Shown: one piece after another, positions 1 to 6,474 of the stretch
Position numbering within the stretch: position 1 is the stretch's first letter
Layout: each line of letters starts with the position of its first letter
Assembly: GCA_041645075.1 (NCBI GenBank)
Contig: JBAZQS010000002.1
Span: 15,408-79,407 of the forward strand
Direction of reading: 5' to 3'
DNA length: 64,000 bases
Source: JBAZQS01 sp041645075
GTDB taxonomy: Bacteria > Patescibacteriota > Patescibacteriia > 2-01-FULL-39-33
Program-made: the position numbers and the translations under genes
The notes under the pieces: generated by a model
Told to the model about the DNA's origin: nothing
Database searches by the model: none
What the model saw: the letters and a program-made list of their open reading frames with translations, nothing else

Positions 1-1
1 A

Positions 2-457
2 ATCTCGGTCAAAATTTTTGTAAAAATTTTAATTGTCGCGCTCATCGCGAGCATTGCTTTTTTTGGCCTCGCTTATTTTATCAATTCGGCTAACCGCCAA
101 GCCGTCATCATTAATAATAAAAAAATTTTAGTTGATGTTGTTAAAACCGAGGCGGAGATGGCCAGGGGTTTGGGCGGGCGCCGGAATTTGCCGGAAAACC
201 GCGGCCTGCTTTTTGCTTATGATGGTTATTATGTCCCCAAATTCTGGATGAAAGATATGCGGTTTTCCATAGACATAATTTGGATTAAGGACAAGATGGT
301 TGTCGGCTTTGAAAAAAACACGCCGGTATCAAATCAAAACCCCTTGCCGACTTATCAGCCCAAAGATTTTGTAAATTACGTTTTAGAAGTAAATGCCGGC
401 TTTGTGGATAAGAATCAGATAAAGATAGGGGATAGGGTGGAAATCAGACAGCATTAA
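2..457 (+). CDS. DUF192 family membrane-anchored protein (5' partial)
   Basis: The open frame runs in from the left edge, so the true start is outside the window. The first visible residues form a hydrophobic segment (about 22 residues) that should be a membrane anchor or signal peptide. The rest matches the DUF192 pattern: an M-A-R-G-L-like segment, then RGLLFAYD, then FWMKDMRFSIDIIWI, and a C-terminal VLEVNAGFVDKNQIKIGDRVEI. DUF192 proteins are small extracytoplasmic beta-barrel proteins of unknown biochemical role. An internal ATG at 158 gives a shorter frame, but it would cut off the membrane segment, so the longer reading is preferred. Family call is confident; function is unknown. Confidence 0.8.
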   Translation: MSVKIFVKILIVALIASIAFFGLAYFINSANRQAVIINNKKILVDVVKTEAEMARGLGGRRNLPENRGLLFAYDGYYVPKFWMKDMRFSIDIIWIKDKMVVGFEKNTPVSNQNPLPTYQPKDFVNYVLEVNAGFVDKNQIKIGDRVEIRQH

Positions 458-492
458 AACACGAAAACACGAAAACAATAAAACAAATATAT

Positions 493-521
493 TTGACTAT
501 TTTTAAAATTTAAGCTAAGAT
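493..521 (+). promoter_or_regulatory. sigma70-type promoter of rplU
   Basis: TTGACT, a 17-base spacer, then TAAGAT. It lies about 30 bases before the L21 start codon and after the end of the DUF192 gene. The leader that follows is AT-rich and has no SD site. Confidence 0.55.
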
Positions 522-549
522 TATTTTTACGATCAATAACATTTAAATT

Positions 550-852
550 ATGAAATTTGCAGTCATTAAGACCGGCGGTAAACAATACGTGGTCAAAGAA
601 AAAGATAAAATTAAAGTGGAAAAATTAAAAGCCGCGGCCGGGGAAGATGTTAATTTTGAGACATTGCTTATTGCCGATGGTGAAAAACTGGAAATCGGTT
701 CACCAATTCTTTCTGAAAGGGTTACGGGCAAAATAATCAAAGAAGGCAGAAACAGAAAAGTGGTCGGCGTTAAATATAAGCCAAAAACCAGAGAGCATAA
801 AAAATTCGGCCATCGTCAGTATTATACGGAAGTGGAAATAAATAAAATTTAA
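550..852 (+). CDS. rplU: 50S ribosomal protein L21 (bL21)
   Basis: The 100-aa product has the usual bL21 length. It starts MKFAVIKTGGKQYVVKEKDKI, and the C-terminal part has VVGVKYKPKTREHKKFGHRQYYTEV, typical of the 23S rRNA-binding C terminus. L21 is an early-assembling large-subunit protein. In most bacteria rpmA (L27) follows rplU directly. Here the next gene is recR on the opposite strand, with a shared terminator between them, so L27 must be elsewhere. The start codon follows an AT-rich leader without SD, as in most housekeeping genes of this window. Confidence 0.97.
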   Translation: MKFAVIKTGGKQYVVKEKDKIKVEKLKAAAGEDVNFETLLIADGEKLEIGSPILSERVTGKIIKEGRNRKVVGVKYKPKTREHKKFGHRQYYTEVEINKI

Positions 853-861
853 GATTTATTT

Positions 862-890
862 TTAAAAAACACCCCCAATGGTGTTTTTTT
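862..890. terminator. bidirectional terminator between rplU and recR
   Basis: The stem AAACACC/GGTGTTT with a six-base loop is flanked by A-runs on the left and T-runs on the right, so it can stop transcription from both converging genes. Confidence 0.8.
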
Positions 891-892
891 GA

Positions 893-1492
893 TTACAATT
901 CTTGCCGGCTTTTAAGGGCGTTTTCCAATGTTATTTCATCGGCATATTCCAGGTCGGCGCCCATGGGCAGGCCGCGCGCCAAGCGGGTGATTTTTAAATT
1001 TTTAAATTGTTTTAAAAGTTTAGTCAGATAAAGCGAGGTGGTTTCGCCCGGCAAATCAGGATTCAGCGCCAAGATTATTTCATTGATACTATTATTTTTT
1101 ATCCTTTCTACTAAGTCATTGATTTTTATGTTTTCCGGCTTAATGTCTTCTAAGGGATTTATATTGCCCCCTAAAATATGGTAGACTCCGTCATAGCGGT
1201 TGATTTTTTCAATCGCGGTTAAGTCCTGCGGCTTGGCGACCACGCAAATTATTTTTTGGTTTCGCCGGTGGTCGGCGCAGATATGGCAAGGATTAGTTTC
1301 GGAGAAATTAAAACAAACGGAGCAGATTTTAATATTTTCTTTCAGGTGTTCAAGCGCTTCGCCAAACTGGTTTAATTCTGATTGCGGCCGATATAATAAA
1401 TAAAAAACCAATCGCTCGGCGGTTTTTGGGCCGATGCTTGGCAATTTGGCAAATTGATTGATTAAATTTTGGATTATTTTAGGATAACTCAT
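893..1492 (-). CDS. recR: recombination mediator RecR
   Basis: The 199-aa length is that of RecR. An N-terminal helix-hairpin-helix (LPSIGPKTAERLVFYLL, about residues 17-33) is followed by a four-cysteine zinc finger (C57, C60, C69, C72) and a Toprim domain (about 79-175, beginning IICVVAKPQDL and including a GETTSLYL segment). RecR works with RecO, and RecF in some species, to load RecA on SSB-covered single-stranded DNA. The gene is convergent with rplU; neither dnaX nor the ybaB-type gene that commonly precedes recR is next to it. A strong RNA promoter starts just behind it, so recR is probably transcribed alone. Confidence 0.96.
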   Translation of the reverse strand: MSYPKIIQNLINQFAKLPSIGPKTAERLVFYLLYRPQSELNQFGEALEHLKENIKICSVCFNFSETNPCHICADHRRNQKIICVVAKPQDLTAIEKINRYDGVYHILGGNINPLEDIKPENIKINDLVERIKNNSINEIILALNPDLPGETTSLYLTKLLKQFKNLKITRLARGLPMGADLEYADEITLENALKSRQEL

Positions 1493-1560
1493 TGATTTGA
1501 TTTATAACCGCGATTATAAATTTTAATTTTTAGTTATTTACCGCTCCAATTGACCGCCCA

Positions 1561-1589
1561 TTGACAATAATATTTTTACCTGATAATAT
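1561..1589 (+). promoter_or_regulatory. consensus promoter of the structured RNA
   Basis: Perfect TTGACA at 1561-1566, exactly 17 bases, then TAATAT at 1584-1589. There is no credible open frame or SD site behind it, which suggests a highly expressed non-coding RNA with a 5' end near 1596. Confidence 0.75.
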
Positions 1590-1595
1590 ATTAAT

Positions 1596-2050
1596 AACAT
1601 TTATTGAACTTTAGAATTTGGGAAACGCAAGCGAGTCCGCCACATTAAGTCCAGTTGGCTGGGAATTTGATGACGAGCGCACACCACTAATCATCGGAAA
1701 TTCCCAATGAACGCGATAAATAGTGGTAATCCGTTCTTGCCACTTAACCTGGCCGTGGCCTATTCACATTCTGCGCTTGCCCAAAAGGGCTCCGGTCAAT
1801 CTCTCTTTGGGGAGTTCGTCGGGATTGACTGGAGCCCACCAAAATCCCGTCCGGGTTTCAGTGAGGACATGTTTTGCCGGCGACTCGGCCCTGGGTGCTC
1901 TTGGGCACTCGTGGGCAAATGAGAGGGGGTTTTTCTCCACCCCCCAACCTCAAAGCTGCTCGCTCAAAACCCCTGTCTTCCATCATTCCCGGGGGGGCGC
2001 CCTGCCAACAGTACTTGAAAAATCAAGATGTTGGCAGGGCTTTTAATTTT
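1596..2050 (+). ncRNA. structured non-coding RNA, about 450 nt, family not recognised
   Basis: It is bounded by a consensus promoter and a strong intrinsic terminator. Visible helices: GGGAATTT (1661-1668) with the matching strand at 1697-1705, extended by GATGA/TCATC; the loop of this hairpin holds ACCACTA (1683-1689), which is complementary to TAGTGGT at 1721-1727, giving an H-type pseudoknot. AGCGAG (1630-1635) can pair with CTCGCT (1959-1964), closing the core. A nine-pair helix (CTGGAGCCC with GGGTTTCAG) and a G5/C5 hairpin near 1923-1945 lie inside. Length suggests RNase P RNA or tmRNA, but I see neither the RNase P CR-I/CR-V signatures, nor a tmRNA T-arm and CCA end, nor the SRP GGAAG apical loop. 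Short open frames inside it have no SD and no protein-like composition. Confidence 0.7.
1999..2050 (+). terminator. intrinsic terminator of the structured RNA
   Basis: Perfect 12-bp stem GCCCTGCCAACA/TGTTGGCAGGGC (1999-2010 and 2029-2040), with an inner CTTGA/TCAAG pairing, followed by TTTTAATTTT. Only the plus orientation has a T-run, which fixes the strand of the RNA. Confidence 0.9.
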
Positions 2051-2102
2051 GTAGGCCGGGAAATTCAATCCGCAATTGAAAATTTATATTTAAGTTTTAA
2101 AA

Positions 2103-3485
2103 TTATGGCGCCATCTCAATATTTTTTCCCAAATTTTTAAAGCTCACTAAATCCTCATTAAAATATAATTTAATCACCCCGGTCGGTCCATTTCTGTGTT
2201 TGGCAATATGGATTTCCGCGATATGTTTTTCCTCCTCTGATAAAGAATTTAAGTCATAACCGCGGTCGGCGGATTTTCTGTAAATAAACATGACCACATC
2301 CGCGTCCTGTTCAATAGAGCCGGATTCTCTCAAATGGGACAACTTCGGAATGGCCGGATGGCTGGCTTCCACGGCGCGGTTAAGCTGGGATATGGCCAAA
2401 ACCGGGACATTTAATTCTCTGGCCACGCCCTTGAGCGAGCGGGATATTTCCGTGATTTCTTGCACCCGATTATCGCCGTGACTGCTTGACCCCTCCATTA
2501 ATTGCAGATAATCAATAATAATCAGGTCTAAGCCGTGTTCCATTTGCAGTCGTCTGGCTTTGGTCCTGATTTCCATAATATTGCTGTTGGCAAAATCGTC
2601 AATAAATATCTGGCTTTCCGACAATTCGCTCATGGCGTGGCCGATTTTAGGAAAATCATCACCGCCCTCGGAAAGTTTGCCGGTGCGCATTTTCCACAGG
2701 CCCACGCCCGCCTCGGCGCAAATTAAGCGGTCCACTAATTGCTCTTTTGACATTTCCAAAGAAAATATGCCCACGGCCATTTTATTTTTCGTGGCCACGT
2801 GTCTGGCGATATCAAGCGCCAAAGAGGTTTTTCCCACCGACGGCCTGGATGCCAAGATTAGCAAATCAGATTTTTGCATGCCGGCCAAAAGGTTGTCTAA
2901 ATCCGTAAAGCCCGTCGGTATGCCTCTTAATTTTCCTTTTTCCCGGTGCAATTCGTCAATGCGGTCAAAAGCGTCTGATAAAATATCCTGGATGGGCGTA
3001 AATTTTTCTTTCAAATAATTTTGCGAAACGGAAAAAATGGTTTGTTCGGCTTTATCAAGAACTTCGCTCACCTCCCGCTCTTCATGATAACTGGTTTCCA
3101 GTATTTTGTTGGCCGCCGAAATCAACCTCCTTAAGGTGGATTTTTTTTGAATAATTTTTGCGTAAGAAATGACATGGGCGGCGGAGGGGACTTGGTTGGT
3201 CAGGGAAACCAAATAGCTCCGGCCGCCGATTTTTTCCAATAAATTTTTTTCCTGAAGCCGGCTGGATAAGCTCAAAAGGTCAATTTCCTCTTTCCGCTCA
3301 AATAAGTCCAAAATTGTTTCAAAAATAATATTATGATTTTCTGAATAAAAATCGCCCGCCTTGAGCAGGTCGGCGATTTTAATAATCGCGTCCTTATCAA
3401 TCAATAAGGCGCCCAATAAAGATTGCTCGGCTTCAATGTTTTGCGGGGGTAATTTTTCCACTAAATTTCGGGTATTGTCCGGCAT
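2103..3485 (-). CDS. dnaB: replicative DNA helicase DnaB
   Basis: The 460-aa product has the two-domain DnaB layout. The N-terminal domain (about 10-110) begins PPQNIEAEQSLLGALLIDKDAI. The RecA-like C-terminal domain starts near 185 (GIPTGFTDLDNLLAGMQ), with Walker A ASRPSVGKTS at about 212-221 and a Walker B region DLIIIDYLQLM. Later motifs AISQLNRAVE and DADVVMFIYR are also present. DnaB is the hexameric helicase that unwinds DNA at the fork and binds primase. No intein is present, and the start lacks an SD site. The structured RNA lies downstream in convergent orientation. Confidence 0.97.
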   Translation of the reverse strand: MPDNTRNLVEKLPPQNIEAEQSLLGALLIDKDAIIKIADLLKAGDFYSENHNIIFETILDLFERKEEIDLLSLSSRLQEKNLLEKIGGRSYLVSLTNQVPSAAHVISYAKIIQKKSTLRRLISAANKILETSYHEEREVSEVLDKAEQTIFSVSQNYLKEKFTPIQDILSDAFDRIDELHREKGKLRGIPTGFTDLDNLLAGMQKSDLLILASRPSVGKTSLALDIARHVATKNKMAVGIFSLEMSKEQLVDRLICAEAGVGLWKMRTGKLSEGGDDFPKIGHAMSELSESQIFIDDFANSNIMEIRTKARRLQMEHGLDLIIIDYLQLMEGSSSHGDNRVQEITEISRSLKGVARELNVPVLAISQLNRAVEASHPAIPKLSHLRESGSIEQDADVVMFIYRKSADRGYDLNSLSEEEKHIAEIHIAKHRNGPTGVIKLYFNEDLVSFKNLGKNIEMAP

Positions 3486-3596
3486 AGATATTTCATTCTG
3501 GCTAATTTTAATTCTAATGTATTTTAACTAATATATTTTATTTTCGCAAATGGAAGTTTTAAACAGATTATTCACGGATTGTTAGCCCCCTAAATG

Positions 3597-3625
3597 TTGC
3601 TAAAAATAAATTTATTTGTTATAAT
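3597..3625 (+). promoter_or_regulatory. promoter of the tRNA-Lys transcription unit
   Basis: TTGCTA, 17 bases, TATAAT, ending about 20 bases before the split tRNA-Lys copy. The transcript would carry both the split and the intact tRNA sequence. Confidence 0.55.
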
Positions 3626-3646
3626 ATTTTTTGATACTAATAATAA

Positions 3647-3780
3647 GCGCCTATAGCTCAGTCTGGGTCGAGACCGCAGGTCGAGACGGGTTGGAAGCGA
3701 GGTTAGGAGCGAAGCGACGACGCCGAGAGTCGGACAATCTGCTGGTAGCAGATTGGACGCCAACCCAGGAAGAGCAACAG
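3647..3780 (+). pseudogene. tRNA-Lys copy interrupted by a structured insertion, 3' half missing
   Basis: Bases 3647-3666 repeat the first 20 bases of the intact tRNA-Lys at 3808 exactly. The match then breaks, resumes with AGAGCAACAG (3771-3780; the D-stem 3' strand and the start of the anticodon arm), and ends for good. About 104 extra bases lie between. The anticodon loop, T-arm and acceptor 3' strand are absent, so this copy cannot fold into a tRNA. Confidence 0.75.
3667..3770 (+). repeat. palindrome-rich insertion inside the tRNA-Lys copy
   Basis: It has a direct repeat GTCGAGAC (twice within 25 bases), an enclosing pair GGGTTGG/CCAACCC, a perfect 9-bp hairpin CAATCTGCT/AGCAGATTG with a three-base loop, and a small CCGA/TCGG hairpin. 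There is no open frame. It resembles a small palindromic mobile element; no second copy is seen in this window. Confidence 0.55.
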
Positions 3781-3807
3781 TATTGTTTTAAAAATTAATT
3801 AAGTCAC

Positions 3808-3884
3808 GCGCCTATAGCTCAGTCTGGTAGAGCAACAGCCTTTTAAGCTGATGGTCGCAGGTTCAAATCCTGCTGGGCGCACCA
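3808..3884 (+). tRNA. tRNA-Lys (anticodon TTT)
   Basis: Complete cloverleaf: acceptor GCGCCTA/TGGGCGC, D-stem GCTC/GAGC, anticodon stem CAGC/GCTG around CTTTTAA (anticodon TTT), T-arm GCAGG-TTCAAAT-CCTGC, and an encoded CCA end. The top pair of the anticodon stem is an A-A mismatch. It is the only one of the four tRNAs here with an encoded CCA. Confidence 0.95.
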
Positions 3885-3936
3885 ATAAGGAACTTTCTGC
3901 CGTTAAGGCGATACTTTTTGTTTTTAATTTTGACAT

Positions 3937-3965
3937 TTGACATTAAAAAATATTAGCGGTATATT
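3937..3965 (+). promoter_or_regulatory. promoter upstream of the nuclease-like gene
   Basis: TTGACA, 17 bases, TATATT, placing a start near 3972. The leader contains the terminator at 4036 before the gene at 4128, so expression of the downstream genes may depend on read-through. Confidence 0.5.
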
Positions 3966-4035
3966 TAAAGCAGAAACACTGATTTGAAAACAAAAAAACG
4001 AATATAATCAGGGAGTCAGTTCCTTGAAAATTTGT

Positions 4036-4066
4036 AAATTTAGCCAAAAAGTGGCTAAATTTTTGT
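4036..4066 (+). terminator. terminator or attenuator ahead of the 4.1-kb gene
   Basis: An 11-bp stem (AAATTTAGCCA/TGGCTAAATTT) with loop AAAAG and a following TTTTG. It may end the tRNA-Lys transcript or act as an attenuator for the promoter at 3937. An AAGGAACT/AGTTCCTT inverted repeat (3886-3893, 4018-4025) precedes it. Confidence 0.65.
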
Positions 4067-4127
4067 TTAAATAAAGCAGAAATAGGGGTTTGTGAATAAC
4101 TTTAAAAGAAAGGAGGATTGACAAAAA

Positions 4128-4757
4128 GTGGCGGCAGGCGGTAAAGATCGATTAGATCGCTTGGATCGAGCGGTCGGCAAATCATTCAAGTTGATTTGGG
4201 GAAAACTCCAGCGCCTTGATCGCTGGGGCGAAAGACAATGGCGGGAATATAGAAATTTTTGGATTCGCAACATCTGGCACGGCGGCAGCAAACAGCTGAC
4301 CAAGCCAAGAACGGGCAACCGATTTTGGGATTTCCTGCAAGGCCGATTTTATGATCTTTGCCGTTTTCTGGATTGGCTGGACACCATTAGTTATTTCCGC
4401 GGCCGAATTTATCAGGCCAAGGCCTGCCGAGTAAGAAGCAAGGCGGAGAAAAAGATCGCCAATTATTTTACAGATCACGGCGTTAAATTCCAGTATGAAA
4501 AAAGGCTTTACCTCGGCCCAAGGTCATCCCGGCCATTTCGTCCAGATTTTTATCTTAGCGATTATGGTGTTTATGTGGAATACTGGGGCCTGGCAGACAG
4601 TGACCCGGATTACGACAGAAGACATCGTGTCAAGTTGGCTGCATACCATAAGCACAAGATTCCGGTTATTTCGATTTACCCGCGTCAACTCGGTAACCTG
4701 GAAAGAATTTTCCCCCAGCTTTTTCGAGAGATAACGGGCAGGGATTTTCCTGCCTAA
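4128..4757 (+). CDS. PD-(D/E)XK nuclease-like protein
   Basis: The 209-aa product starts with GTG, 11 bases after a perfect AGGAGG. Residues 1-95 are basic, rich in Arg/Trp, and not recognised. Residues 100-195 look like a compact restriction-endonuclease fold: E107 in SKAEKKIANYF, D140 in RPDFYL, E151 in VYVEYWG, and K169. This arrangement is also seen in nuclease domains appended to UvrD-type helicases. The substrate is unknown. The gene opens the SD-rich higher-GC block, and its end forms a GGCAGG/CCTGCC hairpin. The fold assignment rests on motifs only. Confidence 0.65.
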   Translation: MAAGGKDRLDRLDRAVGKSFKLIWGKLQRLDRWGERQWREYRNFWIRNIWHGGSKQLTKPRTGNRFWDFLQGRFYDLCRFLDWLDTISYFRGRIYQAKACRVRSKAEKKIANYFTDHGVKFQYEKRLYLGPRSSRPFRPDFYLSDYGVYVEYWGLADSDPDYDRRHRVKLAAYHKHKIPVISIYPRQLGNLERIFPQLFREITGRDFPA

Positions 4758-4890
4758 AAATCAGATTAACAATGAAAGGAGGATTTTGAGGGCGAAATAA
4801 ACCCACCCGCCTGCCCGCTGGCAAGGCAAGTCCGGCTCTCAACTCGTTTGAGAGAAAACCATTCCAATTTTTGTAAACCGGAGGTATGTC

Positions 4891-5832
4891 ATGATGAAGG
4901 TTCTCGTTACCATTGGCGCCATCATCCTGCTGGTGCTTATCACTCTGCCGTGGTCGCGCGACTACTTCAAACAGAGCCGCAACAACGCCAATAACGCGTT
5001 TCGCGATCGGGTTAGTATCGAACAGAAAATCGCCGCTGCGAAGGAAGAGCTCGGGAAAGCCCAGGCTTATGTGACCGAGCAGTATGCCAAGGCCATCGGG
5101 GGCAAACGCATGTTGGCCGAACAAGAAGCGGCTCTGGACGGCAAAAAGGGGGAATTGGGCGTGAAACAGCCCATTTTCCTACGTGCTTCGGAGTGGATAG
5201 AAAAGTACAAGCCAGGCGACACCTTGTCGCTCGGCCCTCAGACCTTTTCTTACGCCGAAGTGTGCACCGACGCTTCCAATCGAGCTAATGCGATTAAAGA
5301 CCTGAAAGCCACCGTTAAGATCCTGAGCCAGGGCAGTGACAGGCTGCGCAACACCATCAACGACAGTGAAGCCAACGCCAAAGAAGCATTGCGTCAGATC
5401 GCTAAAAGGGAAGGCGAGCTTCAGGCTCAAGAAATCGCCTTGAGAACCTGGGAAATAATCCAGGCAAATGAGGCCGTGTGTAAAGGCATTGCCTTTAATG
5501 GCAAGATGCCATTTAATACGCGGCATCTCCAGGCGATTGATGAGGCGATGGACAAAATGAAGGCCTCCATAGAAACTTCAGCCTGGGTTAAGACCAATTC
5601 AGGCGGCATTCCTTATGAAGGACCTCAACCATCAAATCAGAATGAGCTGGAAAACATCAAGGCGACTCGCCAGATGATTACCGGCGTGGTCCCGACTCCG
5701 GAAGCGACTTCCGAACCGATGTCGCCGGCCGAAGCGGCCAGCGAAGCGCTTAGCCAGTTGCCCGAATCGGCCCTGAAGCAACCCGCCAGCAAACCGGCGA
5801 TTGCCACCCCGGCCGCGACCCCTGTTCATTAA
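4891..5832 (+). CDS. membrane-anchored protein with Pro/Ala-rich tail, function unknown
   Basis: 313 aa. A hydrophobic helix at about residues 4-19 is followed by long, helix-prone, Ala/Glu/Lys-rich segments (about 35-75 and 125-190, probably coiled coil). The tail from about 260 is Pro/Ala/Ser/Thr-rich. Cysteines at about 129 and 197 could pair outside the membrane. The start follows GGAGG by six bases (a second ATG is adjacent). Codon choice is clearly more GC-rich than in the housekeeping genes. The 12660 gene product has the same architecture without obvious sequence identity. I do not recognise the family; a periplasmic or cell-surface structural partner of the nearby ABC transporter is a guess. 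Confidence 0.7.
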   Translation: MMKVLVTIGAIILLVLITLPWSRDYFKQSRNNANNAFRDRVSIEQKIAAAKEELGKAQAYVTEQYAKAIGGKRMLAEQEAALDGKKGELGVKQPIFLRASEWIEKYKPGDTLSLGPQTFSYAEVCTDASNRANAIKDLKATVKILSQGSDRLRNTINDSEANAKEALRQIAKREGELQAQEIALRTWEIIQANEAVCKGIAFNGKMPFNTRHLQAIDEAMDKMKASIETSAWVKTNSGGIPYEGPQPSNQNELENIKATRQMITGVVPTPEATSEPMSPAEAASEALSQLPESALKQPASKPAIATPAATPVH

Positions 5833-5966
5833 TTCAATCTCGCCAATAAGCCGTAGCTTACAGCCAAACAATGGTTACAACAGGCAGACATCTCTGCCTC
5901 AAGTAAATACCGCATGGGCAGCCCCATGTCTCGTTTGACCTAAGCTCCCTTAGAGCGAATGCTTTT

Positions 5967-6030
5967 AGGAGTTTTTTCCCACGGACCAGATTACCTCATC
6001 TGTTCAATAAGAAAAAACTCCTTTTTTTAT
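5967..6030 (+). terminator. terminator after the anchored 313-aa protein
   Basis: AGGAGTTTTTTC pairs with GAAAAAACTCCT, with an inner CAGAT/ATCTG pairing, then seven T. The 130 bases before it form further hairpins (GGCAGA/TCTGCC; CATGGG/CCCATG), so this is a structured 3' UTR or a small RNA. Confidence 0.75.
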
Positions 6031-6228
6031 TTTGAGATTCCGCCGAATACCTCGTCCCGACGTAACGTCGGGGCGAGGATGAGGCGGAAGTTTATGATTT
6101 AATCTGTGAGCTTTTGCCGATTCGCCAACAGGCGAAAAAGGCAAAAGCGAACACTGATCAAAAGAGGATTCCAAAGGGGCGCCCCCTTTGGTCGGTGGGC
6201 GGGATCTAAATAACCCGCCCACCGAAAC
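6031..6228. repeat. repeat A, copy 1: about 200-bp chain of hairpins
   Basis: Nearly identical to 56514-56702 except for one exchanged hairpin. Four hairpins follow one another: CCGCC...GGCGG enclosing a variable stem; GCTTTTGCC/GGCAAAAGC; the CCAAAGGGG palindrome; and CGGTGGGCGGG/CCCGCCCACCG. It begins directly after the T-run of a terminator. A 72-codon minus-strand frame across it is not considered a gene. Confidence 0.85.
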
Positions 6229-6262
6229 CTACTTTATTTTTAGTTTTAGTTAAAATATGAGA

Positions 6263-6291
6263 TTGACAAAGGTTTATTTTAGTCCTACGAT
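6263..6291 (+). promoter_or_regulatory. promoter of the vWA/ABC gene group
   Basis: TTGACA, 17 bases, TACGAT. A second TTGACA occurs at 6307. The leader to the start codon at 6475 is about 180 bases long. Confidence 0.5.
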
Positions 6292-6474
6292 ATTATCAGC
6301 GGCACCTTGACAATTAAATAAAATAAAGCATTAAATCAGTTAGATATAGCTAAAATTGGAGAAAGGAACGCGGTTTTGTTTGGGCGGTAAAAATCTCTAA
6401 ATTAAAGTTTGATTTTTGGTTATCAACCAGATGACTCTTTAATGATACAAAGAACGAAAAAGGAGGAAAGGAAA

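Noticed and set aside
1596..2050. Assignment of the RNA as RNase P RNA, tmRNA or SRP RNA
   Set aside because: The conserved CR-I/CR-V elements, the tRNA-like T-arm with CCA end, and the SRP apical loop could not be found on either strand.
1707..2140. Three overlapping plus-strand frames in the structured RNA
   Set aside because: They run through pseudoknot, helices and terminator, have no SD, and overlap each other in different frames.
2560..3018. 152-codon plus-strand frame inside dnaB and similar antisense frames elsewhere
   Set aside because: Shadow frames of conserved genes; no start signals or family resemblance.
3667..3770. tRNA intron (group I or archaeal type)
   Set aside because: About 104 bases in the D-loop without intron core elements, and the 3' half of this tRNA copy is missing, so splicing could not restore a tRNA.
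6004..6222. 72-codon minus-strand frame across repeat A
   Set aside because: It lies in a chain of hairpins, has no SD or promoter, and its translation follows the repeat. The second repeat copy does not keep the full frame. Considered spurious.
6409..6474. TTG-initiated N-terminal extension of the vWA protein
   Set aside because: The ATG at 6475 has AGGAGG at the right distance and begins a signal peptide; the extension would bury it.
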